Positions 35,126-46,651 of a stretch of 64,000 bases of DNA are shown piece after piece. Under the pieces are notes generated by a model. The model was not told the DNA's origin. It made no database searches and saw only the letters and a program-made list of their open reading frames with translations. The stretch is from the NCBI GenBank assembly GCA_023375675.1, contig JALQBC010000006.1, positions 868,001 through 932,000 on the forward strand, in the 5' to 3' direction. A program made the position numbers and the translations under genes. This DNA is from Cytospora piceicola (taxonomy: Eukaryota; Ascomycota; Sordariomycetes; Diaporthales; Cytosporaceae). The stretch's first letter is position 1. Each line of letters begins with the position of its first letter.

Positions 35126-37161
35126 ATGTCTGAATCCCCGGATTCTTCTGTACCGCCGACTCCGGACGAAAACATGGATAGCAACCCAGCTACCCCTGGG
35201 TCCATCGACGACGAGTCCTCCGATGCCAGTACTCCACTAGACCCTCCGAGTGCGTCCTCCGATGCCATACCTCAGTACTCGACGAGCGATTACCCCCGCC
35301 GAGTCCCATCCCTACGAACCATCTCAGATCCACAGGGCGGAAATGCAGGCATGAACCCCAGCTCTAGTGTCACCGGCATCCTCAACAATGCCCGGCGGCC
35401 GCCGCCGGCCGCAAGTAACTTGCCCATGGACCTTATGGCAAAGGCACGCGCATTACAGGCAGAGAGAGCGGGTCTGCCTCGACCCGGTTTTAACTCGGCA
35501 TCATCCTCATCATCCATGGGAGGAGGCCCGCCCAGGGGAGGCTCGCCCAGAGGCTTCCCCGCAGGCTTGCCAGGCAACCTGCAATTGCCTGGTGGCATGG
35601 GCGGGTTGACCAGGCCACAGGCCCAGGGTTTCCCAAGGTCCGCTCCAGCCGTACCTGGCATGAAGAAGCCCAGTCTTGCTGATCGGAGAGGCGCAATGAA
35701 GCTCGGCGGGTTCCCAGGAGGCCCTGCACCCGGCACGCCCAAACTTTCCGACATGAACGGAGGAGGTGGCGGGGGCGGCGAAGCGAACGGGAATCAACGG
35801 GACTCCAAGATGAGCGAGTTCAAGAACTATATCGACACACAAAAAGGCTGGATCACCTTTGAGGGCTCGGCAACCATCACGAGGACGGGGGTGAACTTTG
35901 CTAGCGGCGCTGCCTTCTCCATCTCTCTTGACGAGATTGACATCCTGGACGAGCTCGGCAAGGGCAACTATGGCACCGTCTACAGGGTCCGGCACGCTCG
36001 GCCCAAGATGCCCCGGTTCGGCCAAGGTCTCAGCGGGTTCAGGCAAAGCACAAGCTCTTCCGATCAAGACGAGTCCGAGGGCAGTGACGGGTCACCGATG
36101 TCTCCTCAGGGAGGTCGGATGGATGGTACGTCGGGGCGTGTAATGGCAATGAAGGAGATAAGGTTAGAGCTGGACGAGGCAAAATTCACCACCATCCTCA
36201 AGGAGCTGGTTATTCTTCACGAGTGTACATCACCGTATATCATCGACTTCTATGGGGCCTTTTTCCAGGAGGGAGCGGTGTACATGTGCATCGAGTACAT
36301 GGACGGCGGCTCCATCGACAAGCTCTACGCAGGTGGCATCCCCGAGGATGTCCTCAAGAAGATCACCTACAGCACCATAATGGGTCTCAAGTCATTAAAG
36401 GACGAGCACAACATTATCCACCGCGACGTAAAACCCACAAACATCCTCGCCAACTCCAAGGGCCAGGTCAAGATCTGTGATTTCGGAGTCAGCGGCAACC
36501 TGGTGGCCAGTATAGCAAAGACAAACATCGGATGCCAAAGCTATATGGCCCCAGAGCGGATTTCTGGTGGCGCGATGGCTACTGGAGCAGACGGGACCTA
36601 CAGCGTCCAGAGTGATATCTGGAGTCTGGGTTTGACCATTATCGAGTGTGCTATGGGCAAATACCCCTACCCAGAGGAGGTATCTTCGACCATCTTCAGC
36701 CAACTGAGCGTGAGTAACCCAGATACCCATTTATTTCAGAGCTGTCGACTAATCGAGTTTCCAATGTTTAGGCAATCGTCGAAGGCGAACCTCCAGAGCT
36801 TCCAGACGGCTATTCCGCCCTGGCTCGTGACTTTGTCAAGTCGTGTCTCAACAAAAACCCCAAGAAGCGCCACACATATGCCATGCTCCTGCAACATCCC
36901 TGGATCAAGTCTCTCAGCAAACCCGAGACGATCACTGAAGAGGCCGAGGCCGAGGTGGAAGCCACGGACAACGAGCTTGCCGACGCAACTGCAAAGCAGC
37001 TCAGCATCAACGAGGGCCTGGGCGACAGCGAGGTCGCGGCGTGGGCCATCGATGTCATGGATCGCAAGAAGAAGGGACTCCAGCCAGCATCAATAGAACG
37101 ACCAGCATTACATGCGGCACCGCTGGACAGCATGAGCCCCGCGGGAAGTCTCGAAGCATAA
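35126..37161 (+). CDS. PBS2: MAP kinase kinase of the HOG osmostress pathway (Pbs2/OS-5 type)
   Basis: Exons 35126-36709 and 36772-37161 (intron 36710-36771, GTGAGT donor) give 657 residues. Reading through the intron in the first exon's frame gives a false C terminus. The protein phosphorylates the Hog1-type MAPK. The N-terminal 260 residues are Ser/Pro/Gly-rich and disordered. Just before the kinase domain is GWITFEGSATITRTGVNF, typical of fungal Pbs2. Kinase motifs are the P loop GKGNYGTV near residue 278, the catalytic Lys in VMAMKEIR near 342, HRDVKPTN near 431, DFGVSG near 451, the MAPKK activation site S-I-A-K-T near 462-466, and YMAPERI. The splice restores AIVEGEPPELPDGYS and HPWIKSLSK. 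The MAPKK-specific C-terminal helix (VAAWAIDVMDRKKK) is present. A kinase-domain insertion of about 45 residues, rich in Ser/Asp/Gly, lies between the P loop and the catalytic Lys. Confidence 0.95.
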
Positions 37162-37742
37162 CAATACGGAGACATCCCAGAGAGAGATATAGAGATGGAC
37201 AGGAAACAAGAGGACTTCCGTGTGTGAAGATGCGGCACCTTTGCTATGTCTATCACCACGCCGTCAACATCCAGAGAAACCCAGGCCGTTGACGGACCTG
37301 GGCGGATCTGCTGGGCTTTCTCGTGCGTTCTACCACGTTTTTCTGTTTTCTTGTCCTTCCTCGTGCTGTTCGAGGGAGAGCAGCAAGGCTCAAGAGCAGA
37401 GCATATCAGTATCATAATCCTTTCGTCATTCGAAGCGAAGCAAAGCAAGGCAGGGAAGGCTCAAAGGCTCTGGAAATGAAACAAATACTTTCGGCGTGGG
37501 TGGCAATTATCTTTATTACAAAATCAGGACCGTTCGGGAGGCAAACTCGTGTGTTCTTCTCTCTACCATTACTACTACTGTTACTACTACTACAAATACT
37601 ACAAATACAACCCGAATCTTGCTGTCCTTTTCAGGCAGCACCGGAATCTTGCCGTTGTTTTGTTGAGATGCCATGTGATTGGTTGCTTATGGTTGTTATG
37701 CCTGACTCTGATGACATGCCGGGGGGGGCGGGGCGGTGGGCA
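37162..37742. other. Convergent intergenic region
   Basis: 3' flanks of the MAPKK gene (plus) and the thioesterase gene (minus). No gene or clear terminator seen; a TACTAC-rich stretch lies near 37565-37605. Confidence 0.5.
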
Positions 37743-38985
37743 TCAGAGCTCATCGTGTTGACCCTGCCTTCCCTTTTGCTGGACTTTGCTGATGAACGTC
37801 GTAAGCGCCGCGAGGACCTCTTGATTTATGCTATGGCCAAGGCCACTGTAGGTGGGAAAAACAAGAAGGTTTTACGTGTCAGCCAGTTTTCGTGAGTGTG
37901 TATTGTAGCACAGGTGAGCGAGTGGACGGAGGGAGGGTGTGGTGTACAAGGGTTAGAAGGACGTACCGAACGATCCTCAGGTCAACACCATACCCGAGCT
38001 CCCGGACGATGGCCGCCGACCTCTCGGCCCACTCCTGGTTCATGACCGGGTCCCTGTCCCCGTGCACCATCAACACCTCCATGCCGCCCCGCCCGCCTCC
38101 CCCAGCCCCAGCCCCGGCGCCGAGGCCGGGGAAGACCCTCGCCTCCGCGGCGCGCACCGCGCCGGCGAGGGGCAGGTACCCGGACAGGCAGAAGACGCCG
38201 CCCAGCCCCAGGGCTGCGCCGCCGGGGAGGCCGGCCAGGAGGGACAGGACGCCGCCCTGGGAGAAGCCGCCCAGGACGACCTGGGACGCGGGGATCGGCG
38301 GTGACGAGGAGGACGGGGGGGAGGAGGGGGAGGAAGATGTTTCGTTGGAGGGGTTAGGGCCGGGGCCGGGGCCGGGGCCGGGGCCGGGGGCGCCCTCGAT
38401 CTCGCCCCGGACCAGGGAGAGGAGGTAGTCCCGGCTGTGGAGCAGGCCCTCCTCGTCCTGGGGCTGCGCCGCCAGGTCGTCAAAGGTCACGTGCGGGCCG
38501 CGCGGGCCGCGGATGTCGAACCAGGCTGGGATGGAGCGGCCGCCGGCCTTTTTTGTGGTCCCTCGTCAGCTTGGCTCGGGCTCAGGAGCACTACATACGC
38601 TGGCCTGGCTGGCGGGGTGGGACGGTGGAGGTGTGGCAGAGCGCCGAGGAGGACAGCGGGCGACGGCTTACCGAAGTCACGGGCATGGATGGCGCGCTCG
38701 GGAGGATGAACTTGGTATCCTGGAAGAAGCCATTGCTCTGCCAGCTCTCGACGATAGGGGCACTGTAGTGGTTGAGAAGAAGGGCCAGTAGGTCAGATAG
38801 GTGTTGAATCATTCCTCACGATGGGGAGGCGGGGGTAATAATTCCTTCTTGACATACTATCCTTCACCGCTATCACCCAGGCCGTGTGCGATAATGACAG
38901 TCGACTTATGCTCTGTAATGGCAGGGAATATTACCGCCGGCGGCATATGTGCGAACATAGCGGGGAGCCCGACGGAGGAGGTCAT
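37743..38985 (-). CDS. Acyl-protein thioesterase / carboxylesterase-like alpha/beta hydrolase
   Basis: Four exons, 38985-38858, 38762-38672, 38547-37967 and 37845-37743, join in frame to give 300 residues. Relatives remove palmitoyl groups from cysteines of proteins such as Ras and G-alpha, or act as small carboxylesterases. The start gives STVIIAHGLGDSGEGY, the family's opening strand and oxyanion loop. IVESWQSNGFFQDTKFILPS, SIPAWFDIRGP and LLHSRDYLLSLV follow. The nucleophile is Ser in LGGFSQGGVLS, the Asp is in VHGDRDPVM, and the His comes from the last splice in RGLGHSINQEV. An insertion of about 40 residues (PGPGPGPGPGPNPSN, then Ser/Pro-rich) encoded by a GGGGCC repeat precedes the nucleophile strand. 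This is longer than usual: yeast-type members are about 230 residues. All catalytic residues are kept. Confidence 0.88.
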
Positions 38986-39570
38986 TCTTCGTAAGGCTTG
39001 CATAGAGTTGACTCTCTAAGATTCGTCTTTCTTGTATTATCCGAGATACGCTGGCCAGTGGTGGTGGTGGTGGTGGTGATAGACTTCCTGAGGAATGCGT
39101 GCCAGTGCTGTTGTTCCCTTTCGACAATAGGTCAGATCCACTTGATGACAAATTTATACACTCAGTACATGCGGTACAGGTACATACGGGAACTGACTCT
39201 ATAGCTTCATCTATGATCGCGAACTCGGATTACGGTTTTGTATGGTATAGAACTGATAGTAGAGAAGGTGTAGTAGCAAAAGAATGATCTGATTTCTGTA
39301 CATGAGCATACTATCATCTAGATCTCCGAAGTCTCCAGCCCAACCAACACCTTCTTCGACATATGCATGCTTTTTGCCCTCTGAATGCACCATAACACCA
39401 TCCCCATTGATGAAAAAGAGAGAGGAGTAAAGATCGTCTCTACACCCTATGACCGCGATGTTGAACTCCCATTTGCCATGCATTCATTGCCTTTTCCTTT
39501 TGAAAAAAGAGCACCCAAAACCCAAAACCCGATCCCAACCAACCAACCAACCAGCCCACCCAACAACCCC
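38986..39570. other. Intergenic region between two minus-strand genes
   Basis: Thioesterase promoter and 3' flank of the siroheme synthase gene. A GTGGTGGTGG run lies near 39058-39079 and an AACC repeat near 39538-39552. No gene. Confidence 0.5.
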
Positions 39571-41427
39571 TTAGGCCACCACACTCGCCAACCCGGCGGC
39601 GATACCCTCCCCATCCTCATCAACCTCCAGCCCCTTGAACCCCTCCTCCACGGTCCACGTGCTCCCGCCCTCGGGCGCGTACAGCACCTCGCAGGCCCGC
39701 CCCACGACCAGCAGCCCCGGCGGCCTGCTCCCCTCGGCCTCGACCGCCTCGGCCACGAACCCGAGCGTCGTCCGGATGACCCTCTGGTCGGGACACGACG
39801 CCCTCTCGATGACGGCGCACGGCGTGTCCGCCGGCCACAGCCTCCTCGTCGGCACCGCCTCTTCCCCGCCCGCGGCCGCCACCGGCGTCGTCTCGATCAT
39901 CTGGTGGACCACGTCGTGGGCCGGGTCGTCCCCGTTCGCTATCGGCGCCGAGGTCGTCGTCGTCGTCGTCGCCGCCGCCGCCGCCGGCTGTTGCCGCCCC
40001 AGCTCCGAGGGGAGGTGCTCGGTCAGCTCGGCCACCAGCCCGCCGATGCGGTGCAGCGCCATGAGGAAGACGCAGGTCCTGGTGGCCACGAACTCGGGCG
40101 GCGTGGGCGGCTTGCCCTTCTTGCCCGTGCCGGTGCAGATGAGCACCTGGTCGGCGACGTCCCTCTGCGTGGGCGGGATGGCCGCGAACAGGGGCGCGCT
40201 GAGCGACGACGTGATGCCCGGCAGCACCGTGACCCGGCCGCCCAGCCCGCCCCGCCGGAAGTACTCGACCTCCTCCCCGCCCCGCCCGTAGATGAACGGG
40301 TCGCCCTGCTTGAGCCGCAGCACCGTCTTGCCCGCCCGCACCCCCGCCAGCGCCTGCACCAGGAACTCCTCCTGCGCCTGCTCCGCGTTGCCCGGGAACT
40401 TGCGCGCGATCGACACGGGCGTCCGCCGCGGGATCAGGTCCAGCACCCCCGACGGCACCAGCTTGTCCGCCAGGATGAGGTCCGCCGACTGGATCGCCTT
40501 GTACGTCGCCCGCGTCAGCAGGTCCGGGTGCCCCGGGCCCGAGCCCGCGAGGATGACCCGGCCCATCCTGCTCGCCGCCGGCACCGAGGGGGGGCCTGCG
40601 ACGGCGTCGCCGCCGAGCGGGCCCATGCCGAAGTTGGCCCCGCCGCCCGGGTACGACCTCAGCACCGTCTCCACGTCCTCGTCGCTGATGGCGGCCAGCC
40701 TCTTGAGCGGCCAGTACTCGCAGACCTGCGCGAGCCACCTCACGCGCCTGGTCTTGATGGCGTCCAGGTCCTCCTCCGTGACGAGCTTGTTGAAGCTCGA
40801 CGTCTGCTCCAGCCCCTCCTCGCACAGGGCCTCGTGCAGGAGGTGGTCCTCCTCCTGGATGCGGCTCCTCATCTCGCCCAGCTTCGCGCAGGCCGTGCCC
40901 AGGCCGGGCGGCAGCGACGCCGCCACCTCGCGGCGGATCCGGCCGGCGAGGTGGCACCCCCGCCCGTTGGTGGTGATGCCGACCTGGAGCGGCCCGTCGG
41001 TGTGGGTGGACAGGATTGTGAAGCTGCAGAGGTGGGCGGCGTCGACCACGTTGACCGGGACGCGGTTGCGCTTGCAGAGGGCCGAGATGTGCTGTGCCGA
41101 CACGCCTGTGGCGTCCAGGGAGCTGGTGGAGGTGACGAAGACCGCGTCTACCACGCCGCCTACTTCTTCCCGCCCCAGGCTGGTGAGTAGGTCATCTGTG
41201 AAGGACTGACGCAGCCATGTTAGCTGGCCGGCGTCTGTGAGTTTCGTGATCCCATAGTGGATGGGCTGTGTTTCTATGTCTTCGGGCGCAACAAGGATAG
41301 GCTTTGCGCCAGTGGCGAGAGACTGCTCGCATCGCTTGCCGGCAAGGGAGTTGCTGCCGATGATGAGGTGGACATGTGAGCGGCAGTCTGTGGCTGTGAG
41401 TAGAGAGGGGTGATATGAGGCCGCCAT
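39571..41427 (-). CDS. MET1: Siroheme synthase: uroporphyrinogen-III C-methyltransferase with Met8-like N-terminal domain
   Basis: One uninterrupted exon of 618 residues. The enzyme methylates uroporphyrinogen III twice with SAM to precorrin-2, giving siroheme for sulfite and nitrite reductases. The N-terminal third is the NAD-binding Met8/CysG-type domain: VHLIIGSNSLAGKRCEQSLATGAKPILVA, DAVFVTSTS, and VPVNVVDAAHLCSFTILST. The middle is a helical dimer/linker region. The methyltransferase domain begins near residue 289 with GRVILAGSGPGHPDLLTR. It contains ADLILADKLV, LRLKQGDPFIYGRGGEEVEY (the SAM-binding GDPFIYGR core), VLPGITSSLSAPLFAAIP and VFLMALHRIGGL. An Ala/Thr-rich linker with a run of eight Ala/Thr residues follows near residue 480. 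Length agrees with yeast Met1 (about 590). Most of the gene has extreme G/C third-position use, which creates a long antisense open frame that is not a gene. Confidence 0.93.
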   Translation of the reverse strand: MAASYHPSLLTATDCRSHVHLIIGSNSLAGKRCEQSLATGAKPILVAPEDIETQPIHYGITKLTDAGQLTWLRQSFTDDLLTSLGREEVGGVVDAVFVTSTSSLDATGVSAQHISALCKRNRVPVNVVDAAHLCSFTILSTHTDGPLQVGITTNGRGCHLAGRIRREVAASLPPGLGTACAKLGEMRSRIQEEDHLLHEALCEEGLEQTSSFNKLVTEEDLDAIKTRRVRWLAQVCEYWPLKRLAAISDEDVETVLRSYPGGGANFGMGPLGGDAVAGPPSVPAASRMGRVILAGSGPGHPDLLTRATYKAIQSADLILADKLVPSGVLDLIPRRTPVSIARKFPGNAEQAQEEFLVQALAGVRAGKTVLRLKQGDPFIYGRGGEEVEYFRRGGLGGRVTVLPGITSSLSAPLFAAIPPTQRDVADQVLICTGTGKKGKPPTPPEFVATRTCVFLMALHRIGGLVAELTEHLPSELGRQQPAAAAATTTTTTSAPIANGDDPAHDVVHQMIETTPVAAAGGEEAVPTRRLWPADTPCAVIERASCPDQRVIRTTLGFVAEAVEAEGSRPPGLLVVGRACEVLYAPEGGSTWTVEEGFKGLEVDEDGEGIAAGLASVVA

Positions 41428-42917
41428 ATTTGCGCGTTGTGGTTTTTCTTCTCCTTGATATCTATCCTTGAACAGAAGAAGAGGTCGAAATAAAAATATT
41501 GAGTGGAGTCGATATACAACCCGTCTGTCATGTGAGATCGAAGACTTTGTGGGATGCCACTGGCATCATGACACCAAGAAGGAAAGACAAACTTGACTCG
41601 ATTGGAGACTTCAATGTTGGGAAATATCACAGCACAGGAAACAGGACACGAAGAGAAGACAACAAGGATTATAAATCTAAAAGACAAGTACTACTGCGGA
41701 AAAGGCGGACTCGGACTCGCGCCATCTGAGAAGCCATCGTTGCGGTGCCTCTGGTAATTTCTGACGCTTCTAGGCGCGGTTGTAAGTGGTCCGCCGTCGT
41801 CTTAGTCAAAGTCCTCTTGTAGACTTTTTCCTGAGCCGCATGACGCCATACCGAGAACCGTCTGCGGCCCGCGCTGATAAGTCTTATCAGGCCAATCAAC
41901 AGGTCCTCTTTGGTCAAGGCGAGAAGAGAGATCGTGAACTCGCACCTTTGCACGAAGATCTAGAACATGGGGACCCTTTGCAGATGAGGCTCTCGTGATT
42001 ATCCACTTAAGAGGTGGTCAGTTTCCCAAGTACCCAGGTGTGTGTACTGTGGTTAGTTAAATGCCAGCTGACCGAAAATGGTCAGGTGATTCAAGCACGT
42101 CGGAGTAACTTGACCAACTTGATACTGGCCAACAGACACTTGTTCATGATATTGTCCCCCATGTTCAACCAGGTAAGTACCTAGGTAGGTATCTGTTCCC
42201 TTACAACCACTATTCCTAAAAGTCTTACGAATATCACAGTATGGCACATTGTATAAATCTTCAAACGTCCAATACACAAGTAGCCTACTCGCATGCTTTA
42301 TCTATGCCTGCCCAGCTCCGCCCCGTGGCCTCCACGCCCATTTGAAAACATCATCCATACCCTGCCTAGCCCAATATTTCGCCTTGACCGTATACAAAGG
42401 GGAATGGGGAAGGGGATCCTCAAAAACAAGAGGGCGCGTGTTGTAGATGGGAACCACAATAACGCCTGCTATCAAACGCAGAGAAACTCTCATACTCTGG
42501 TCTCTCAGCATCTAGGGAACATAATCGACCCTCTCCTCATCCGTCGCCGAAGGACCCTCTGTCTCTCCAACCTGTCGTATTGAGGAGCGTATCGAATACA
42601 CTCGGGAAAGTTGTTGACCAGTCAAGCAAGTCGTATATGCGGAGGTCGTCAATTAACAATAATATATACAGATTTCTCGACAGTAGTCGTTCTGGCGAAA
42701 GTCGTAAAGTGCGGTCGAGGAGTTGTTCATGGGTGAACAATGAGCTGCAAGAGCTCCGTTCCGCCACCGCCACGTAGGGCAACAGAACTGTCGAAATTGG
42801 AAAAAGGTGAACCCAGCCGACATCCTGACAGGTCCGATACCGCAAGGGATCTGCCGCAAGGGCCGGTCGAAATCAGGACCGTGCTCCGTCATAGTCAACG
42901 AACTCCTCGTTCATCGC
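41428..42917. other. Gene-free stretch
   Basis: Promoter of the siroheme synthase gene and 3' flank of rho3. A TACCTAGG motif lies at about 42172-42192. No gene recognised. Confidence 0.5.
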
Positions 42918-43870
42918 TCACATGACAGTACACTTGCTATCCTCCTTGTCCTTCTTGACGCTCAGCGCGACACGGGCCGCTTCCGTGAATGCCTCGTTGA
43001 CACCACGATTTCGCATGGCAGAGCATTCCAAATACCGCAGAGCATTTATCCTCCGGGCGACCTCCAGGCCCTGATCGTACCCGATCGTGGGCTTCTCTGT
43101 TTGCCCGTCCGCTGCATCGGCAGGGGCTGCAGCTGCTGCTCCTCCTTCCTCGTCGTCTGCTGCGTTCTCGCGTAGGTCACATTTCAGGGCCACAAGGACT
43201 AGCTTGACTCCGGGGCAGTTGTCGGTGATCTCGCCCACCCATTTGCTCTCCACGTTCTCCAGGCTGTCCTTGCTGTCGACGCTGTAGCAGAGCATAATAA
43301 GATCGGTGTCATCTGCAAGGAATTTGAGGTCAGCTGACAGGGAGTCATACCACGGTACGTATGGTAATCGGGAACGAACCGTATGATAAACTCCGCAGCC
43401 TGTCAAATTCCTCCTGTCCTGCAGTATCCCACAGTGACAGTTCTATGTGCACATTGTCGACGAAGATATCTGTACCCCTTCTCCGTCAGCCCTGTGTCCA
43501 TGTCTTCTCGGTTGGAAACATGCAAGATTGCATATTTGGCTGGAGGATGGACGCACCGTGGACGTAGTTCTCGAAGACTGTTGGCTCGTACACCGTAGGA
43601 AAGTAGCTGCGGAAAGACGGTCAGCAATTGACGCCCCCTGAAGTCCTGACTCCATTCCAGAGACACTGTTGGCGATGCACCAGGCTTACCCTCTTGTGAA
43701 GACGTTGAGCAAAGAAGTCTTTCCGGAAGCACCGTCGCCTCTGAGAATCAAAAATCTGTCAGCCCGTTGTCCAAGCTTCCGTCCCTTGTTGTTTCCCATC
43801 GTATCCAGCCAACTTACAGCAAGACGAGCTTGCGTTGGACGGTTTTGTTACCACCGATTCCACAAGGCAT
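42918..43870 (-). CDS. rho3: Rho-family small GTPase, Rho3 type
   Basis: Five exons, 43870-43818, 43740-43690, 43606-43557, 43469-43380 and 43312-42918, give 212 residues. Rho3 controls polarised growth, exocytosis and actin at the plasma membrane. The protein starts [18 protein letters not shown]. All nucleotide motifs are present: P loop [11 protein letters not shown], switch [17 protein letters not shown], switch [19 protein letters not shown] at the base-specificity position and SAM near the G5 site. Rho3-like signatures are [18 protein letters not shown] and VESKWVGEI. An Ala/Asp/Glu-rich insert of about 20 residues lies in the Rho insert region (after [13 protein letters not shown]). 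The C terminus KCTVM is a CaaX box; Met at the last position favours farnesylation. The four short introns are at positions typical of fungal Rho genes. Confidence 0.95.
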
Positions 43871-44726
43871 GTTGGTCGAAATGTCTGTCGTCAAGTGCTG
43901 CAAGCGGTGTCTCGTCTGTCCCCGTCGATGGGAATGTCGGTGAATTCGGAGGTTGAAGGGGGTTGAGGGGGTTGTCCTGCGAACTGGAGCCGAATCTATC
44001 GTGACCTGTATTGTCCGCAGCAGAGTTTCACTACTGCAAATGCAGGCTTAGGTTGGAAGGTACTTTGGATCGGGGCGGTTGGCTCAGCGCAATTGGCGGA
44101 GGCGACCAGGGCGTAACGGGACGAGTGATATGATTGTGTCTCAGTCACGAAATTGGAAGTTGTCGGGTCGGACAAAGGAGAGCAGCGGCTGTGAGGATCG
44201 GGAATGTTTCGTGATGCAGCTGCGGAACTTTTTTTCTGGTCACAAGTAGAGGAAGATAGATATGGTGACGTTGTTGGTGCGGTTTCGCGGCTGGTGACGA
44301 ATCAGTGCGACGCAGTCTGTTGTTGTTGTTCTGGTACTATGTAGTTTGGGTTGAAGGAACGTAATGAGGTCAGGATAGAATAGAATTTGGAGACAAGAAA
44401 TCAGGGAGTGAAAAGAGTAGAGTTGGAAAGGTTGACGATCACGTCCAAAGAGTTGCGGCGGATAATGGGATTGGGATTGGGAATGGGAACGGGAAATGAT
44501 GGACAAGGTCAAGGATGCGACCTGACCTGATGAATAGTGTAGCGCGTAGGTAGATAGGTAGGTAGACTGGTAGATAGAAGATTACTGTAGGTTGATGGAT
44601 GGCAGTAAGGGAGGATGGCTGGATGGTACAGTAGATGGGAAAGGCAGGCTGGCAGGGCGAAGCGAAGGCAGTGAAGGGGGCTAATTCTAATCGGCTAATC
44701 TGAGGTGAGCAGGGCTGCAGGCTAGC

Positions 44727-44756
44727 CTGGCACTGGCACTGGCACTGGCACTGGCT
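44727..44756. repeat. CTGGCA hexamer repeat, about 4-5 copies
   Basis: Tandem CTGGCA units in a gene-free stretch. Simple sequence. Confidence 0.8.
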
Positions 44757-45660
44757 TGTTAGCTGGCAGGGTGAACTGACAGTGGGTTCAAGCTCGGTCC
44801 CGGGGGGGGGCCTTCACCTTCCCACCTTTGCCTCCGCCTGTCTGCGTCTGTACACTACCTAGGTAGAGGAGGCAACACCCCCAGACCCCGTAGTTGATGC
44901 GCCAACACATCATCAAAACTGTCGATAAACCATAGAAGCATACAAGTGGAGACCGGTGGTATATTACACAGTAATCCATACACACTGTTGCTCCTCATTT
45001 CACCTCCCGACATCTTTTCGGTCTTTAGTGAGCCCCGTGAGTTCAGTGGAGGACGCCGCTAAATTTGGCCCCCCATTATGGCGAAATTAGCCCTCTAACC
45101 AAATCTCCTTTTCTTCAATTGCAGTTGAGAGAATTTACGATGATTGCATCTGCCCCTGGTTAGAGTTGATGCTTATTGCAGTAGACACTTTTTAAACTTA
45201 AACACCGTTGATAGATCTGACATCCAGCCTGGTGGCTTGGGAAGAAGTAGAACAGGGACATATAAAAAGCAGATATTGCATCTATGAAGGCTTAATAGGT
45301 CCCGGCAGGATCCCTCACCCCTTCTTGTCTCTCTGCGCAATACACACTCTAGCAGATGCACCTCAACGGGACATGAGTAATTACTAAGGTACATACTTAT
45401 AACTCCCCCAAGCCCAGAAACTTTACTTACTGTCTACCTAGGTAATTATAAGTTCACGCCATCTCGGAGTATCCGTGGCCATACAACCAGCAGCCTATGA
45501 CCGCCTTGTGTCTGCCATCAACTATCACGCTAAAATCTTCAGTCAAAGTGCCATTTACTGTCAGCCCTTGGTGACCAGCCTAGTCCAAGACCCCTCCGGA
45601 TTATACCACCGGGTTATATCACCGCGTACTGGTATTGAAGCGGCCTTGTTTGCATAAGAG

Positions 45661-45745
45661 CTCCCGGCGTGAGAACCAAGGGGCCTCAGAGGGATGGTCA
45701 AGCACTCTATCAGCTAAGCCACTGTGGCGACCAAAGCCACTGTAA
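45661..45745 (-). pseudogene. tRNA-like relic (possibly tRNA-derived SINE)
   Basis: The minus strand carries an A-box-like TGGCTTAGCTGATAGAG and, about 35 nt later, a poor B-box-like GGTTCTCACGCC. A D-arm-like hairpin can be drawn, but the anticodon and T stems do not pair, so this is not a working tRNA. It could be a decayed tRNA gene, the head of a tRNA-derived SINE, or chance. Confidence 0.3.
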
Positions 45746-46651
45746 GTTCTTGGCGGCGAGACCAGCTCGATAAGGGTTAGGGTACTTATTTCGTATTGCC
45801 GGAGATTCTTGTAGGCTGATGCCGCCTGTAGTCCTGCATTTGTTTTCTAGACCGTCTGATCGCAGCCATTCGTCTCCTCCTTCAAGTCATCAATATACTG
45901 TTCTGTGCAGCCATTCTATTTCTTAAGAAATTGGTATGCGGTCAGACGGTGTTGAGACCTGCCACGAAGCGTGAGTCGGTCTGTATAAGACGGGGAGGGA
46001 GTGACAGGGAGTAAGAATCGCCTCCCAAAGCAACAGTGCCCAGGTGGGGAAAGACAGCCAATCATCTTATACGCTTCCCTGCTCTGATCACAGTAGTATC
46101 TCTTTATATATATGTCATGCTGTAAGTCCACCTGTTAGACTGTTAAGAAATCAGCGCTGCTATAATTAGATCCAAGTAAGTAATCCTATAAGTACTATTA
46201 ACCTTGGAACCCTTTAAGCTTCGCGTGTAGATCTTAAGATCCCTTCAAAGTAGATATATATAGGGGACTCGATAACATGCCCAGATGTAAATCAACATTG
46301 AATCAATGTCCGCCAAATAACATCCCTCCTACAAAACCAAGTCCCTGCAATGAATCTCATATAATATAAATCTGTATAGTCCGATCCTGCCCTGCGCCGG
46401 TCCGTAAGGAAATTTCACTCTAGAATGGCTGATTGACATATGCCTTCTCCGCTTCCTCATACGCGTCACATGGCATATGACTAAATCCAGTTCAATGTTC
46501 TGCTGCTGGGGATTTGTCCTGTGTTCAATAACCAGTAGGTATTAGGCTTATAGCTTAATCGTTTAACCTAGGTACTTACCAATCCGAGCCTTTTATCGAA
46601 ACTCTTGGCCAGGTCTCGATCTCTTTGCTTTCTAAGCTTGTCGTCACTCAC

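Larger units (their letters stand above)
43871..46651. other. Gene-free stretch, 2.8 kb
   Basis: rho3 promoter on the left, then no gene. It contains CTGGCA repeats (44727-44756), TACCTAGG motifs near 44858, 45433 and 46567, and a tRNA-like relic at 45661-45745. This begins the accessory block that runs to about 58 kb. Confidence 0.5.

Noticed and set aside
36710..37096. Continuation of the MAPKK frame without splicing
   Set aside because: It replaces the conserved kinase C-lobe with Arg/Ser-rich sequence. Splicing 36710-36771 restores AIVEGEPPELPDG and the MAPKK C terminus.
39385..41190. 601-codon open frame on the plus strand
   Set aside because: Antisense shadow of the siroheme synthase gene; Arg/His/Pro-rich composition typical of reverse-strand GC-rich coding.
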